A stretch of 31,926 nucleotides of DNA, from positions 1 to 31,926 of IMG/VR virus record IMGVR_UViG_3300047095_000505; one strand, given 5' to 3'. Source of the DNA: a virus. The position numbers and the translations under genes are program-made. The notes under the pieces were generated by a model. That model saw only the letters and a program-made list of their open reading frames with translations. It was not told the origin of the DNA and searched no databases. The number at the start of each line of letters is the position of its first letter. Within the stretch, counting starts at the first letter, position 1. Shown here piece by piece: positions 1 through 8,406 of the stretch.

Positions 1-2047
1 AATCAAAGGTTTCTTGCTGCCCGAATTGTTCTGTTACTGCACGTTGGTCTTCAAGCAGTAACCTTTCCATTTTTTTCAAAATGGCAGTTTCAGCGTTTTT
101 AAAAACGTCTTCACCTTTTCCGTAAGCTGCGCGTCCTAAATCTTTGCGAAGTTGATCAATATAAATATAAGTTAATTTTCCATCTTGAATATCTCTTAAT
201 GTTTTAGCTTCTGCGCTAGGCATTTTATTAATGCCTCCAAAATCCTCCGCTCTTTCTTCTAAATATTCCTTTAGCTTTGGAACTTTTACTTCGGTTTTGC
301 TGGGTATGGTTTTATTTATTTGTTGATAAAGCTCATCTGATTTTTCAGAAAGTCCATGCACAATCTCACTGCTTCTTTTTTCAATAGCTTTGTCAGCTTC
401 GCCTTTGTCTATTTTTCCGCCGTAGGTTTCAATAAATTCATCAGCTTTTTTAGAGAGCTTGTTAACGGCGTTGATTGATTTAATATTCAGCTCGGAAGCA
501 GGCAATGAAGCAATGCCCTGCTCAACATCCCTGTACCGTTGGCTGCGTGAATATGCGGACGGATTAACGTCAATCTCAAGTTCACGGGCTGCGCCTCGTA
601 TAGCTGGATCAACATCAATTTCAGCAGCAAGCTCTTCATTTCTTTTTTTCTTTAAATCTTGCGCTATTTCTTTTTCTGTTTTGCCGGTGCCGCCCAAAGG
701 CTCTGGCTCAGGCTTTATATTTCCCTGAGTAAATGGCTCTTCTTTTTGTTTTTGAGTTTTTGTTTTTTGGTACTCATCAAAAATAGCCTGCTCACGAGGC
801 GAAAGCTCTTTTCCTTCTTTTTGTTTTTTAAATACGAATTCAGTGGCAGAATTAGGGAAAACTTCAACTTCTTCGGCAACTTGAGGGGCTTTGGCAGCAT
901 TAAGCTGTTCTTGACGTGCGACATGCTCTTTAACAATTGCTTGTTCTGCATCGTCTAAAACTTCACCTGCTGCTTGTTTTTCGACTAAAAACCTAGTCAG
1001 ATCATCTTCAAATTCTGGTATAGTTTCAGTGGCTTTACCTGCCGATACTTCATCAAGTATTTTTTGCTCATTAGCAACCGCCTGTTGAAATTCAGGCGTC
1101 ATAGCTCCGTCGGCATCATAAAGCTTTTTAGAGGGTGCATTTTTAGTAAATCGGTCGGTAACTTTTTTAATGATAGCTGGTGAATACTTTGTCACTGCGT
1201 GCGCTGCCGCATCACCGATTAAAGCACCTGCTCCGCCTGCTAATGCTCCCAAACCGACATCTTCGCCTTGAGTGCCAGCATATGTTGCGCCTTCTAGTCC
1301 ACCTCGCGCGTAGCTCAAACCAGATGTTTCAGTGGCTTTGTTCAGTAATTTTTGAACCTTCCCAGCACCTTGCTCAAGTATTTTCCCACCTTTTGCGGCT
1401 GCGCCAATAACTTTTGCAGGTATTGCAGCCTCACCCACTACCAATGACGGTATAAACTCTGAAAAGCCTTCTACAACGTTCTCCACTGCATTATTTTGAT
1501 GGTTAGGCATAAATCCAGTGGGCTTGTCTATAATACCTTCTATAGCCCCTTGCTTTTGTCTTGTGTCAACGGTTTGAATAGGAGCTACTTTTTCGCCACG
1601 TTGTAATGCTTCACGACGTTGTTTTTGTTGTTCAAAAAATTGTTGTCGCTCTTCTTCGCTTTTAAAACCCATTGATTTTTCTTTTTCAAAATCTGGCACG
1701 TAAATGTCGGGATTGATGGCGTCATACGTTCCTTTGGCTACGCCAGTGGCTACGGCATTGGCAAAGCCTGTTGCTGGATTAATGATATTTCGCTTGATGA
1801 AGCCTTCTTCGCTTGGTTGTTCAGCGTAGACGGGTGGTGCTGATTTTTTTATAGGCTGACTGGCTTTAGCCTTGTATTTGTCAACGATAGCTTTTTCTCG
1901 GTCAGTTAATTTGCTATAAGATGCGCTTGGTTTTTCTTCAGTTGTGTTTTTTATAGGCGATACAGCTTCTTTAGGTGCTTCAGTATTTGAGCCGCCTTTA
2001 TTTCGATATTTATCAACGATTCTTTGTTCTCGCTCAGTTAGTGCCAT
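1..2047 (-). CDS. Putative DNA ejection protein, P22 gp16-like position (3' end outside window)
   Basis: The frame is open from an ATG at 2047 to the left edge, at least 682 codons, so the C-terminus is missing. The ATG is preceded by GGAGAAG and overlaps the end of the upstream gene by 14 bases. It is the third of three consecutive genes after the tail-hub block, the place of the P22 ejection protein gp16; the role (release into the host with the DNA) is inferred from this order and from composition. Residues about 190-285 are rich in Gly, Ala and Val, as in membrane-inserting ejection proteins. The rest is charged and helical, rich in Lys, Glu and Gln. A short motif, L-[ST]-x-R-E-x-x-I-V-D-K-Y, occurs near residues 3-14 and 47-58, with degenerate copies near 364-375 and 415-426. 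No lytic transglycosylase motif is visible in the part present. Confidence 0.75.
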   Translation of the reverse strand, partial: MALTEREQRIVDKYRNKGGSNTEAPKEAVSPIKNTTEEKPSASYSKLTDREKAIVDKYKAKASQPIKKSAPPVYAEQPSEEGFIKRNIINPATGFANAVATGVAKGTYDAINPDIYVPDFEKEKSMGFKSEEERQQFFEQQKQRREALQRGEKVAPIQTVDTRQKQGAIEGIIDKPTGFMPNHQNNAVENVVEGFSEFIPSLVVGEAAIPAKVIGAAAKGGKILEQGAGKVQKLLNKATETSGLSYARGGLEGATYAGTQGEDVGLGALAGGAGALIGDAAAHAVTKYSPAIIKKVTDRFTKNAPSKKLYDADGAMTPEFQQAVANEQKILDEVSAGKATETIPEFEDDLTRFLVEKQAAGEVLDDAEQAIVKEHVARQEQLNAAKAPQVAEEVEVFPNSATEFVFKKQKEGKELSPREQAIFDEYQKTKTQKQKEEPFTQGNIKPEPEPLGGTGKTEKEIAQDLKKKRNEELAAEIDVDPAIRGAARELEIDVNPSAYSRSQRYRDVEQGIASLPASELNIKSINAVNKLSKKADEFIETYGGKIDKGEADKAIEKRSSEIVHGLSEKSDELYQQINKTIPSKTEVKVPKLKEYLEERAEDFGGINKMPSAEAKTLRDIQDGKLTYIYIDQLRKDLGRAAYGKGEDVFKNAETAILKKMERLLLEDQRAVTEQFGQQETFD

Positions 2048-3527
2048 TTAGGCTTCTCCACGCATTTAATGCTTCTGCTGGTGTTGTTTCTGGGTCATCA
2101 TTTACTAGGGTTTGTTGGAATTGATAAAAAGTCTGTGGTGCTCCATCCTCAGTCGTAACTTTTGATGAAATTAAAGGGGTATCTTTAATGTACTTGTTCC
2201 AGTTTCTATTAGCCTCTGGTAATGATACACCGCTATCAATTTGTTGATCAAGAAAATCTCTGTGTTCAATATCTCGTCTTGCAGAAGCTTCAATATAGCC
2301 AACCTTGAATTTAAAGGCTTCAGGCGTATCTCCAAGATTTGCAATAGTGCTTTTTGCGATCTTAAAGTCAAAGTCTGTTTTAGTACCTGACTGCTGATTT
2401 AAAACGCCCAATGTTAAACTGTTTACTACTGCATCTAATGATTGTTGCTTTGTTGCGTCTCCAATACTATTCGCAAGCCCTTTTAAGCCTATGCCTTCTG
2501 CAACCGCTGCCAATTGCGCCCTAATCGGTGCTGTGGCATTTGTTTTGGGGTCAATAGCTTTAATGTTTTCCACGTCCTGAATGGTTGACTCTGCGGCTGT
2601 AGCTTTCGCTTGTACATCAGCATATTTTTTAGTATGTATTTGTGCAATACCTTTTTGTTGTTCTGTTTCAGCGTTGTTTTGAATTAAAGGTACTTTTTTA
2701 GTTGCGTCAGAAACAGCCTGTTGATATGCAGGTGTACCAGGTATTAATCCAGCAGCAATTAAATTTTGTTCTAATACTGTTTTTTTACCGCCTTGTTGAA
2801 CATGTAAATATGCCATTTTTAAGGCGTCTTCCTGCTCTTGAGGAGACATTTGTAAAATTTCTTGTTTAGCTTGATCGGGAATAGGTAAATCCATGATAAT
2901 TTGATTTCTTTTTTCGGGTGGCGCACTAATAGCACTTACAATACCTGATTCAACAGCTGCCTGATGCTTGTCTTCTTTAATTTGTAAATAGTCAAGAACA
3001 GCTTTACCTTGTTGCGGATTTTTTGCAATCAACGCATGAGCTGCCGCCCATTGTTCCTGCGTTACCGCTTGAGGCGCATTAGAAGGCGCAGTAGCTTGAC
3101 CTTGCGCCTGTGGTTGACCACCAAGAACACCAACCTGTGCAGGTTGTGCGTTAGGGTTTTGCGTTCCATTTAAAGCTACTTGCGTTAAATTCTGTGTTTC
3201 TTGTTGCGCTTGTTGATCGCTCTGAAATTTCAGTTGGTTTTGTTGCGCTTGTTGCTGATTAATTTGATGGGTTTGAATTTGATTCGCAGCTTGTGGATCA
3301 ATAGATAAAAGTTGAGCATTAGCTTGATCACGTTGGTCTTGAGGTGTATTTGGATCGGCAATTAATTGGGTTAATTGTCCTTTGTAAGCTTGTTGCTGTT
3401 GTTGCGCTGCACGGTCTTTTTTTTGGTCAAGAACGCCACGCAAAGCAACTCCCTGATCAAAGCCTTGGCTTGCATGACTTAAATCAGCATTTAAACTCGC
3501 GCCGTCAACCGTTACTAAACCCACCAT
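2034..3527 (-). CDS. Putative DNA ejection protein, P22 gp20-like position
   Basis: This 497-residue protein starts at an ATG with AGGAGATAAT in front. It is strongly Gln- and Ala-rich (for example a QQQQQ run near residue 42 and a dense Q region at about residues 75-170), followed by a helical C-terminal half. It sits between the gp7-like and gp16-like genes, the place of P22 gp20 (471 residues), and length and composition agree with that group. Such proteins leave the virion with the DNA and help it cross the cell envelope. The assignment rests on gene order, size and composition rather than a diagnostic motif. No signal peptide is seen, as expected for a protein packaged in the capsid. Confidence 0.65.
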   Translation of the reverse strand: MVGLVTVDGASLNADLSHASQGFDQGVALRGVLDQKKDRAAQQQQQAYKGQLTQLIADPNTPQDQRDQANAQLLSIDPQAANQIQTHQINQQQAQQNQLKFQSDQQAQQETQNLTQVALNGTQNPNAQPAQVGVLGGQPQAQGQATAPSNAPQAVTQEQWAAAHALIAKNPQQGKAVLDYLQIKEDKHQAAVESGIVSAISAPPEKRNQIIMDLPIPDQAKQEILQMSPQEQEDALKMAYLHVQQGGKKTVLEQNLIAAGLIPGTPAYQQAVSDATKKVPLIQNNAETEQQKGIAQIHTKKYADVQAKATAAESTIQDVENIKAIDPKTNATAPIRAQLAAVAEGIGLKGLANSIGDATKQQSLDAVVNSLTLGVLNQQSGTKTDFDFKIAKSTIANLGDTPEAFKFKVGYIEASARRDIEHRDFLDQQIDSGVSLPEANRNWNKYIKDTPLISSKVTTEDGAPQTFYQFQQTLVNDDPETTPAEALNAWRSLNGTN

Positions 3528-3538
3528 AATATTATCTC

Positions 3539-4297
3539 CTAAAATCCACCAACTGCTGCGCCGCCAATTTTACCAGCCACATTCAATAAGCTATTATTAA
3601 ATCCCGCATTAGCTTGCGCTCCACCCAATATCCCACTAGCACGAGCCGCCGCTGAATTTGAAATACCAGAAGAATATGCTCCGCTTGAACCAAGCTCGGC
3701 ATTTGCTAAAGCATTTGATTTGTTCTGCAATAATCCAGCCAACGCTTGACCGCCATTAAAATTATAATTCTGCCCTTGCGTTGCCGCATTATAACCCTGA
3801 TTAGATAATGCTCCAATGTTTGCAAAGTAATTATTGTAATCTTGAGATGCAATACCTTGAGCGTTTTTCTGCAATGACTTAAGAACCGATCCACCACCTA
3901 AACCGCCTGTTGCCGCTGCATTTTGTAAAATAGCTTTTTCAGATTGCTGTTGTTGATATTGACTGCCACCTGACTGTTGAAATTGCTGCATGGCTTTAGC
4001 AGCTGCTTCAGGACCTAAAAGCCCTAGCAATGCTTGCTGTTGATTTAATGCGCTTGTTCCAGCGTCTTGATAAGGTGATAAATATCCTTGGCCTTGTTGA
4101 AACAATTGATTGAATTGATCGTAACCAGCTTGTGCGCCATCAGCCCCAATCTGTCCAGCGTTTTGATAGCCCTTCGCAGCAATATCAGCGGCTTGCTTGG
4201 CAGCGTCCGCCTGAATATTTCCAGCATTGTTTGCAGCAACTTCACCGCTTGTTTTTCCACCGAAAAGTGATGTTCCTATGTCTTTAAAGATGCTCAT
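3539..4297 (-). CDS. Putative DNA transfer (ejection) protein, P22 gp7-like position
   Basis: 252 residues, low in charge and very rich in Ala, Gly, Gln, Asn and Ser. It has the pattern common to phage DNA transfer proteins: a GYLSPYQDAGTSAL segment (about residues 71-84), a QYQQQQSEKAILQNAAATGG segment (about 113-132), and a Gly/Ala-rich, weakly hydrophobic C-terminus. The start overlaps the preceding GNAT gene stop as ATGA, so translation is coupled. Its place directly after the gp14-position gene and before the gp20-like gene matches P22 gp7, an ejection protein. P22 gp7 is processed near its N-terminus; I see no clear site here. Family-level confidence is good, exact equivalence to gp7 is inferred. 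Confidence 0.72.
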   Translation of the reverse strand: MSIFKDIGTSLFGGKTSGEVAANNAGNIQADAAKQAADIAAKGYQNAGQIGADGAQAGYDQFNQLFQQGQGYLSPYQDAGTSALNQQQALLGLLGPEAAAKAMQQFQQSGGSQYQQQQSEKAILQNAAATGGLGGGSVLKSLQKNAQGIASQDYNNYFANIGALSNQGYNAATQGQNYNFNGGQALAGLLQNKSNALANAELGSSGAYSSGISNSAAARASGILGGAQANAGFNNSLLNVAGKIGGAAVGGF

Positions 4298-4776
4298 GAA
4301 TATTTTTCCTCAATTTCTTTTCTTGTAATACCTAGGCAATTTTGATCCCAAACAGAACCGTATTTTTTAAAGCTTTCTCGATCAACCCCTTCGTCAATAA
4401 AACCTACTTTTTTAGCGAATTTATAAGTTGAATTAAAACATTTCGCTATTTTACAATTGATTTTAATAACTTCAGGAGATGCGTTATCTAAGAAAAATTT
4501 AAAAAACTCATTCATCATTTTTTTACCAAATCCTTTTTTTTCAAATTCAGGAAATAAATATGGGTGAATTTCAATTGAGCATGGATTTAATTTTTCAACA
4601 GCAATTAATCCTGCCTTTTCTTCATTTTCCAAAATAAAATCAAACCAAACTTTGCTGGTAAACTCATAATCTTTTACGCTTTCTTTTAAAATATCGTCAG
4701 GTGAAATCAAATCAAAAATTTCATCAGATAAAATCTTTGATTTAATGTACTCATAGTCAAAATTTTCTTTAATCAT
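4294..4776 (-). CDS. GNAT-fold acetyltransferase-like protein at the P22 gp14 (head assembly) position
   Basis: 160 residues with a GNAT-type core: a central strand followed by HPYLFPEFEKKGFGKKMM (about residues 72-89), where KKGFGKK fits the acetyl-CoA pyrophosphate-binding pattern [QR]xxGx[GA], then a long helix, and a later AKKVGFIDEG segment typical of the C-terminal part. In P22 the gene at this position (14) encodes a head assembly protein, and a GNAT-like fold at this place is known in related phages. The protein may therefore be a structural or assembly factor instead of an enzyme. The start overlaps the stop of the 56-residue gene (ATGA) and its own stop overlaps the gp7-like start. 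Substrate unknown. Confidence 0.7.
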   Translation of the reverse strand: MIKENFDYEYIKSKILSDEIFDLISPDDILKESVKDYEFTSKVWFDFILENEEKAGLIAVEKLNPCSIEIHPYLFPEFEKKGFGKKMMNEFFKFFLDNASPEVIKINCKIAKCFNSTYKFAKKVGFIDEGVDRESFKKYGSVWDQNCLGITRKEIEEKYS

Positions 4777-4943
4777 AATGCATCTACCCTATCTTCTAAT
4801 TCTTTTAATCGTTTTTGAAGGCTTAATGTTAAATTTGCCGAAGCTGTTAATTGCTCCATTAAATTCACAAAACGAATCGTCGGAAACAACTCAGGAGTTA
4901 CAATAGTCTCACCACGTAAAGGCGAAATGGATTGAGTCGTCAT
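4773..4943 (-). CDS. Small protein at the tail-needle (gp26) position
   Basis: 56 residues, starting at the ATG that overlaps the gp10-like stop (ATGA) with AGAGGGGGGCG upstream; a longer frame begins inside the gp10-like gene but lacks this coupling. The N-terminal half is mixed and Pro-containing (SPLRGETIVTPELFPTIRF). The C-terminal half is a Leu/Lys/Glu heptad-like helix ending KRLKELEDRVDAL, suggesting a short coiled coil. In P22 the gene between 10 and 14 is 26, the 233-residue trimeric coiled-coil needle that plugs the portal. This one is far too short to be a full needle; it could be a minimal plug or unrelated. No other needle candidate is visible in the window. Confidence 0.6.
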   Translation of the reverse strand: MTTQSISPLRGETIVTPELFPTIRFVNLMEQLTASANLTLSLQKRLKELEDRVDAL

Positions 4944-6436
4944 TGTACGCCCCCCTCTGTCCAAGCTTCTGCTTTTAAAATATCGCACTTAACTTTTTCA
5001 GCGCATGTTATACGCATCATTCGCGTACGAGCTAATGCGCCCTGTCTTCGCCAAATACAACGTTGATTATATTTCCCAATCTCGCCTAAACTTCTTGAGG
5101 ATTGGCTTATAAAATTACGTCCTCCGTCGTTTGAATACGAGAGGCTTAATTGTGGATTTGTGTAATCACCTGTAGCGTCACCCACGCCCGTTTCAGGGGT
5201 TATTTCAACATCACCAAAAAACTGATATTTACCGCCATTTGCATAAGGCATTGATGTTTTTTGCCTAAAAATAACATCGCCATATTCCGTATAAACATTT
5301 GGATCTAACTCGCCAATTCGCCCATCAATATTGTCACCACACAATATTTTACCATAACATTCAATCACGTTATTAATTCGCCAGCACGGAGGGCTTCTTA
5401 AGCTAATATCGCTTTGACGTTGATGCCAAACAAGTTTTCCACCAGACAATGCCGAAGCTGTAGCATCAAAAACGATAGTCAATGAAGGCTTTTCAAATCT
5501 GCTAGATAATACGGTAAATGCAGCGCAAAAATGGCCGCTATCTGAGTACGACATTGTAAAGCAACTAGCCAATTCTTGGGGGGTGTATAATTGAAGCTGG
5601 TAATCGATAGCATCGCTCGAAACTTTTTGAGCGGCGGAACTTCCAATAACTTTCCATATTGCTGTTTTTTCGTTCGTTCCTCCACCAATAAATAAAAATG
5701 TATTATCAAAATAAACTGTCCCAAAAATTGAGCGAACACCTTTTTGAATAAGTGCGCCTTGAATTTTCTGAAAAGGAAAATCTTCTCCGCCAACGTTTTG
5801 AAAAATTTGAATAGTATCTTGCCCCAACATATAAAGTTCGTTATGGTTTATATAGGCGGCTACTATTTTATCTGGTTGTAATCCCGCCGCAAAATCTAAT
5901 GGATCGATAACCCACGGTTGATTTAATGCGCTAATAAAAAATACATCTCCAAGACTTTCGGTGTAGATAAAATACCCATCTTTAAAAACAACTGTATTAG
6001 CTTGTCTAAATCCTTCATTATTTTCAACAGTGATTGTGTTTAATGTATTGTCTACATTATTGTAATAATAAGCTTTATCATTTGGCACAACAATAACGAG
6101 GTATTGTCCATTATTATCCATTGATACCATTCCGTCACCGCTAATATAACCTAAATTTTCACTAGTTCCATCAGCATTAATTTTCCACAAGTAATTTCCA
6201 GTGACAAAATAAGCTATATTACTCATTTGGTCTGATCCACGAGTTGGAAATGGGATCCCTAAATCACAAAATAATGACACACCTTGAGCAGATAATAGAG
6301 CATGATCGTTAAGTGCCGCGTCTTGCGCTTCGGGCAAAATAGGTATCCAATTTATACAATTTTGAGCATCAAAAGGCAGCGAACTACTTTGATAAAGCCC
6401 TGAACAGATTGGTAATGGTACGCGTTGAACTCCCAT
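4940..6436 (-). CDS. P22 gp10-like packaged-DNA stabilisation / tail hub protein
   Basis: 498 residues, close to P22 gp10 (472). The body is beta-rich with repeated short strand motifs as in a propeller. Near the N-terminus there is a CINWIPILPE segment like the YLPVN region of gp10, and at the C-terminus a QRCIWRRQGALARTRMMRIT segment resembling the KRVLWKRVGRIRKN region of gp10. gp10 forms the hub below gp4 that holds the packaged DNA in place. Its start uses TAATG coupling with the gp4-like gene, and its stop overlaps the next start. Order gp4-gp10-small-GNAT-gp7-gp20-gp16 as in P22 supports the call. Confidence 0.85.
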   Translation of the reverse strand: MGVQRVPLPICSGLYQSSSLPFDAQNCINWIPILPEAQDAALNDHALLSAQGVSLFCDLGIPFPTRGSDQMSNIAYFVTGNYLWKINADGTSENLGYISGDGMVSMDNNGQYLVIVVPNDKAYYYNNVDNTLNTITVENNEGFRQANTVVFKDGYFIYTESLGDVFFISALNQPWVIDPLDFAAGLQPDKIVAAYINHNELYMLGQDTIQIFQNVGGEDFPFQKIQGALIQKGVRSIFGTVYFDNTFLFIGGGTNEKTAIWKVIGSSAAQKVSSDAIDYQLQLYTPQELASCFTMSYSDSGHFCAAFTVLSSRFEKPSLTIVFDATASALSGGKLVWHQRQSDISLRSPPCWRINNVIECYGKILCGDNIDGRIGELDPNVYTEYGDVIFRQKTSMPYANGGKYQFFGDVEITPETGVGDATGDYTNPQLSLSYSNDGGRNFISQSSRSLGEIGKYNQRCIWRRQGALARTRMMRITCAEKVKCDILKAEAWTEGGVQ

Positions 6437-7389
6437 TATGAATACCTGCTAAAATCAGGTAAAATATTAAGAGAGGTCATTTCCTCATCAAATTGGATCA
6501 CGTTTTCAAAAAACTCTTGAGCTTGTTGTTTTATTTCAGCTTTTTTATCAGCAGGAATGCTATACTTTGTGCTTAATCTTGATGCAATATTCCAGACAAT
6601 TCCTTCTTCCCATTCTTCGGGGAAATCCAAGGTTTGCGTTACGTTGGTCACCTTTTGCAAAGGGCGATAAAAGGTAAATCGAATGTATTGATTAACGCTT
6701 GACGTTGGTTGCCAAATGTAAAAAATACCATTACCTAATTCAGGTGAATAATAACAACTTATCGGCGTTCCTTCTTGGTTTTTATTAACTTGAGCAAAGT
6801 ATTGTTGTCGACTAAAAAATGTTAATGCTATCTCGTCAGGTTGCGCATAGGTTTTACGACGAGCATCTAAAACGCGCAAAGGTCTTACCACTTTTGTCGT
6901 GTAAGTAAAAACCGAATTCCCTGAAACTGTGCTTGCCAGTAATGGTGACGCCAACGTTATTTGTGTTAATGAATTAACGCTTGCAATAGTCGTCCATTGG
7001 CGCAAGTTATTATTAATTTGAACGCCTACGTAATCCCCTGCCAACATGCCAAGAGAAGACTCAACTAATAAAACAGTCGCGCCCGAAATTGTGTCTGCCG
7101 TTGTTTGTGTTGGAATAAAATCATTATCAAAGCAAGCGTTATCACCTGTCGCCCCAAGCTCAAAGCTTGGTTGAGCATTGTTTAAAAATAAAACGCCCTC
7201 ATCGGTTGCCCACAAATGCGAATTATAAGCTTGGCATGTCTTTATAAATGAGTTTAGAGCGGTGAGTCCGTTTTGAATTTCAAACGGCTGTAAAGGTTGT
7301 TCAGCGGCGTTTTGACCGCATAATTCAAATGCGTCTTGAATCATTTGTAATGCCGTTTTATTTAAAACATAAACGCCAGAAGTCGCCAT
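6436..7389 (-). CDS. P22 gp4-like head completion / tail accessory factor
   Basis: 317 residues. The N-terminal section (residues 10-52, TALQMIQDAFELCGQNA then LTALNSFIKT) is the helical domain typical of the gp4-like head-to-tail connector family, which binds the portal ring after packaging. P22 gp4 has only 166 residues; this protein carries extra beta-rich sequence in the middle (about 90-165, Thr/Ser/Val-rich), followed by the helical FPEEWEEGIVWNIASRLSTK segment also common in larger gp4 homologues. Start and stop are both in TAATG junctions. Larger gp4-like proteins are known in other P22-like phages, so the size is unusual only relative to P22 itself. Confidence 0.8.
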   Translation of the reverse strand: MATSGVYVLNKTALQMIQDAFELCGQNAAEQPLQPFEIQNGLTALNSFIKTCQAYNSHLWATDEGVLFLNNAQPSFELGATGDNACFDNDFIPTQTTADTISGATVLLVESSLGMLAGDYVGVQINNNLRQWTTIASVNSLTQITLASPLLASTVSGNSVFTYTTKVVRPLRVLDARRKTYAQPDEIALTFFSRQQYFAQVNKNQEGTPISCYYSPELGNGIFYIWQPTSSVNQYIRFTFYRPLQKVTNVTQTLDFPEEWEEGIVWNIASRLSTKYSIPADKKAEIKQQAQEFFENVIQFDEEMTSLNILPDFSRYS

Positions 7390-7664
7390 TATAAATCCCC
7401 TGGTTGAACATTAGTATTAAAAACATTAGGACCAGGCGCACGAACATTAGGGACGTTCATATTGTCAGGTTTTGAGCTTAAATAAAGTTGAGGCTGTGCT
7501 GGATTCCATTGTGACTCATGGCAGAAAAGACCCTTTTGAGAGCCTGTTAAAAGCTTGCATTCAGAGGCTTTTTCTTTAAATCCTGTGATGTCATCAATGA
7601 CATTATGATCGCCTGGATTTAAATAATCAGCATGAAAAGAGCGTCGATTGTTTTGAAGGCGCAT
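7389..7664 (-). CDS. Small virion-region protein of unknown function
   Basis: 91 residues with a strong AAGGAGGTG site 11 bases ahead of the ATG. It starts MRLQNNRRSFHADY and contains two Cys residues near positions 36 and 48 and a Pro/Asn-rich tail (NVRAPGPNVFNTNVQPGDL). No membrane segment or known motif is seen. It lies immediately before the gp4-like gene and is coupled to it by TAATG, so it is probably a minor structural or assembly component. I do not recognise the family. Confidence 0.7.
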   Translation of the reverse strand: MRLQNNRRSFHADYLNPGDHNVIDDITGFKEKASECKLLTGSQKGLFCHESQWNPAQPQLYLSSKPDNMNVPNVRAPGPNVFNTNVQPGDL

Positions 7665-7673
7665 AACACCTCC

Positions 7674-7766
7674 TTATTTCATCGGTGATTTTTTAACAGG
7701 AGGTAAAAAATCAGCAGGTAACTGCGATTTTTTAGTTTGTTGATCGGTTTGTCTAACTCTTGCCAT
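7674..7766 (-). CDS. 30-residue protein between structural genes
   Basis: A 30-codon frame starts at an ATG with a near-perfect AGGAGG site five bases upstream, which itself overlaps the stop of the 212-residue gene. The stop is followed directly by the AAGGAGG of the next gene. The product is basic and hydrophilic (seven Lys or Arg, four Gln), ending PPVKKSPMK, with no transmembrane segment. The tight fit between two genes with strong translation signals argues that it is real. Function unknown; compare the similarly basic 40-residue protein after the portal region. Confidence 0.6.
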   Translation of the reverse strand: MARVRQTDQQTKKSQLPADFLPPVKKSPMK

Positions 7767-7767
7767 C

Positions 7768-8406
7768 TTAACCTCCTAACGCGTAGCCGCCGCTTAATAT
7801 TGTTAATTCTAAGCCTGTGCCTGATGTGTAAGAATTTAATCTAAAACGTGCAGCAGAAACTGAATCTTTTATGTTGTAGCTAATATTTGCATTAACATTA
7901 TTTAGTGGGGTGTTAAACCATGATAATGCTTCTGAGCTTTGTGGGTCTGTGTAGCTAACATCAACGCTAGCAGAAGCGACCTCCGTCCCAAATGTCATTG
8001 CAAATGTAACGTTTGAATTGATAGCGCGCCAATTTAAAACCTGAGTTTTAGATACTGCGCCGTTATCATCTATTGCGCCTACCGTGATCAGTGATGCTGA
8101 TGTGCTTGATGCGGTAATTGAGGTAATAGTTTTATAATAACCAAGCGTAATAACTGCATTATTATTTGGACCTGCCACAACTTCAGATTGTGATCGTTCG
8201 TCTGCATCCGTACCAGTGATAGTAAAATTAATCCCCGACAAGTTGGAGCTTGATGCAAAGCTAACTGGCTGCGCTGCTGCTAACGTAGCAACGCCGCTAG
8301 ACGCTAATGTACCGTTGATCAATAACGATGACGCGACAGCTTGTGAGGCACAAATTGCTGTCGCAGTATTCGTTAGTGTCGGAAATGTAACTACTATTGC
8401 TCTCAT
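7768..8406 (-). CDS. Beta-rich virion-region protein, unknown function
   Basis: 212 residues, very rich in Ser, Thr, Ala, Asn and Val and poor in charged residues, with alternating hydrophobic patterns that predict beta strands throughout. It contains ITGTDADERSQSEVVAGPNN near residues 63-82. The composition is like head decoration proteins and fibre domains. It is coupled to the 939-residue gene by a TAATG junction, so the two may be made in fixed ratio and act together on the capsid or tail surface. No diagnostic motif; the structural role is inferred from place and composition. Confidence 0.7.
   Translation of the reverse strand: MRAIVVTFPTLTNTATAICASQAVASSLLINGTLASSGVATLAAAQPVSFASSSNLSGINFTITGTDADERSQSEVVAGPNNNAVITLGYYKTITSITASSTSASLITVGAIDDNGAVSKTQVLNWRAINSNVTFAMTFGTEVASASVDVSYTDPQSSEALSWFNTPLNNVNANISYNIKDSVSAARFRLNSYTSGTGLELTILSGGYALGG

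Noticed and set aside
459-958. Two rightward frames (89 and 99 codons) near the left end
   Set aside because: A continuous leftward frame from 2047 to the edge explains this DNA with a sensible charged protein; the rightward products are Phe/Ser-rich shadows.
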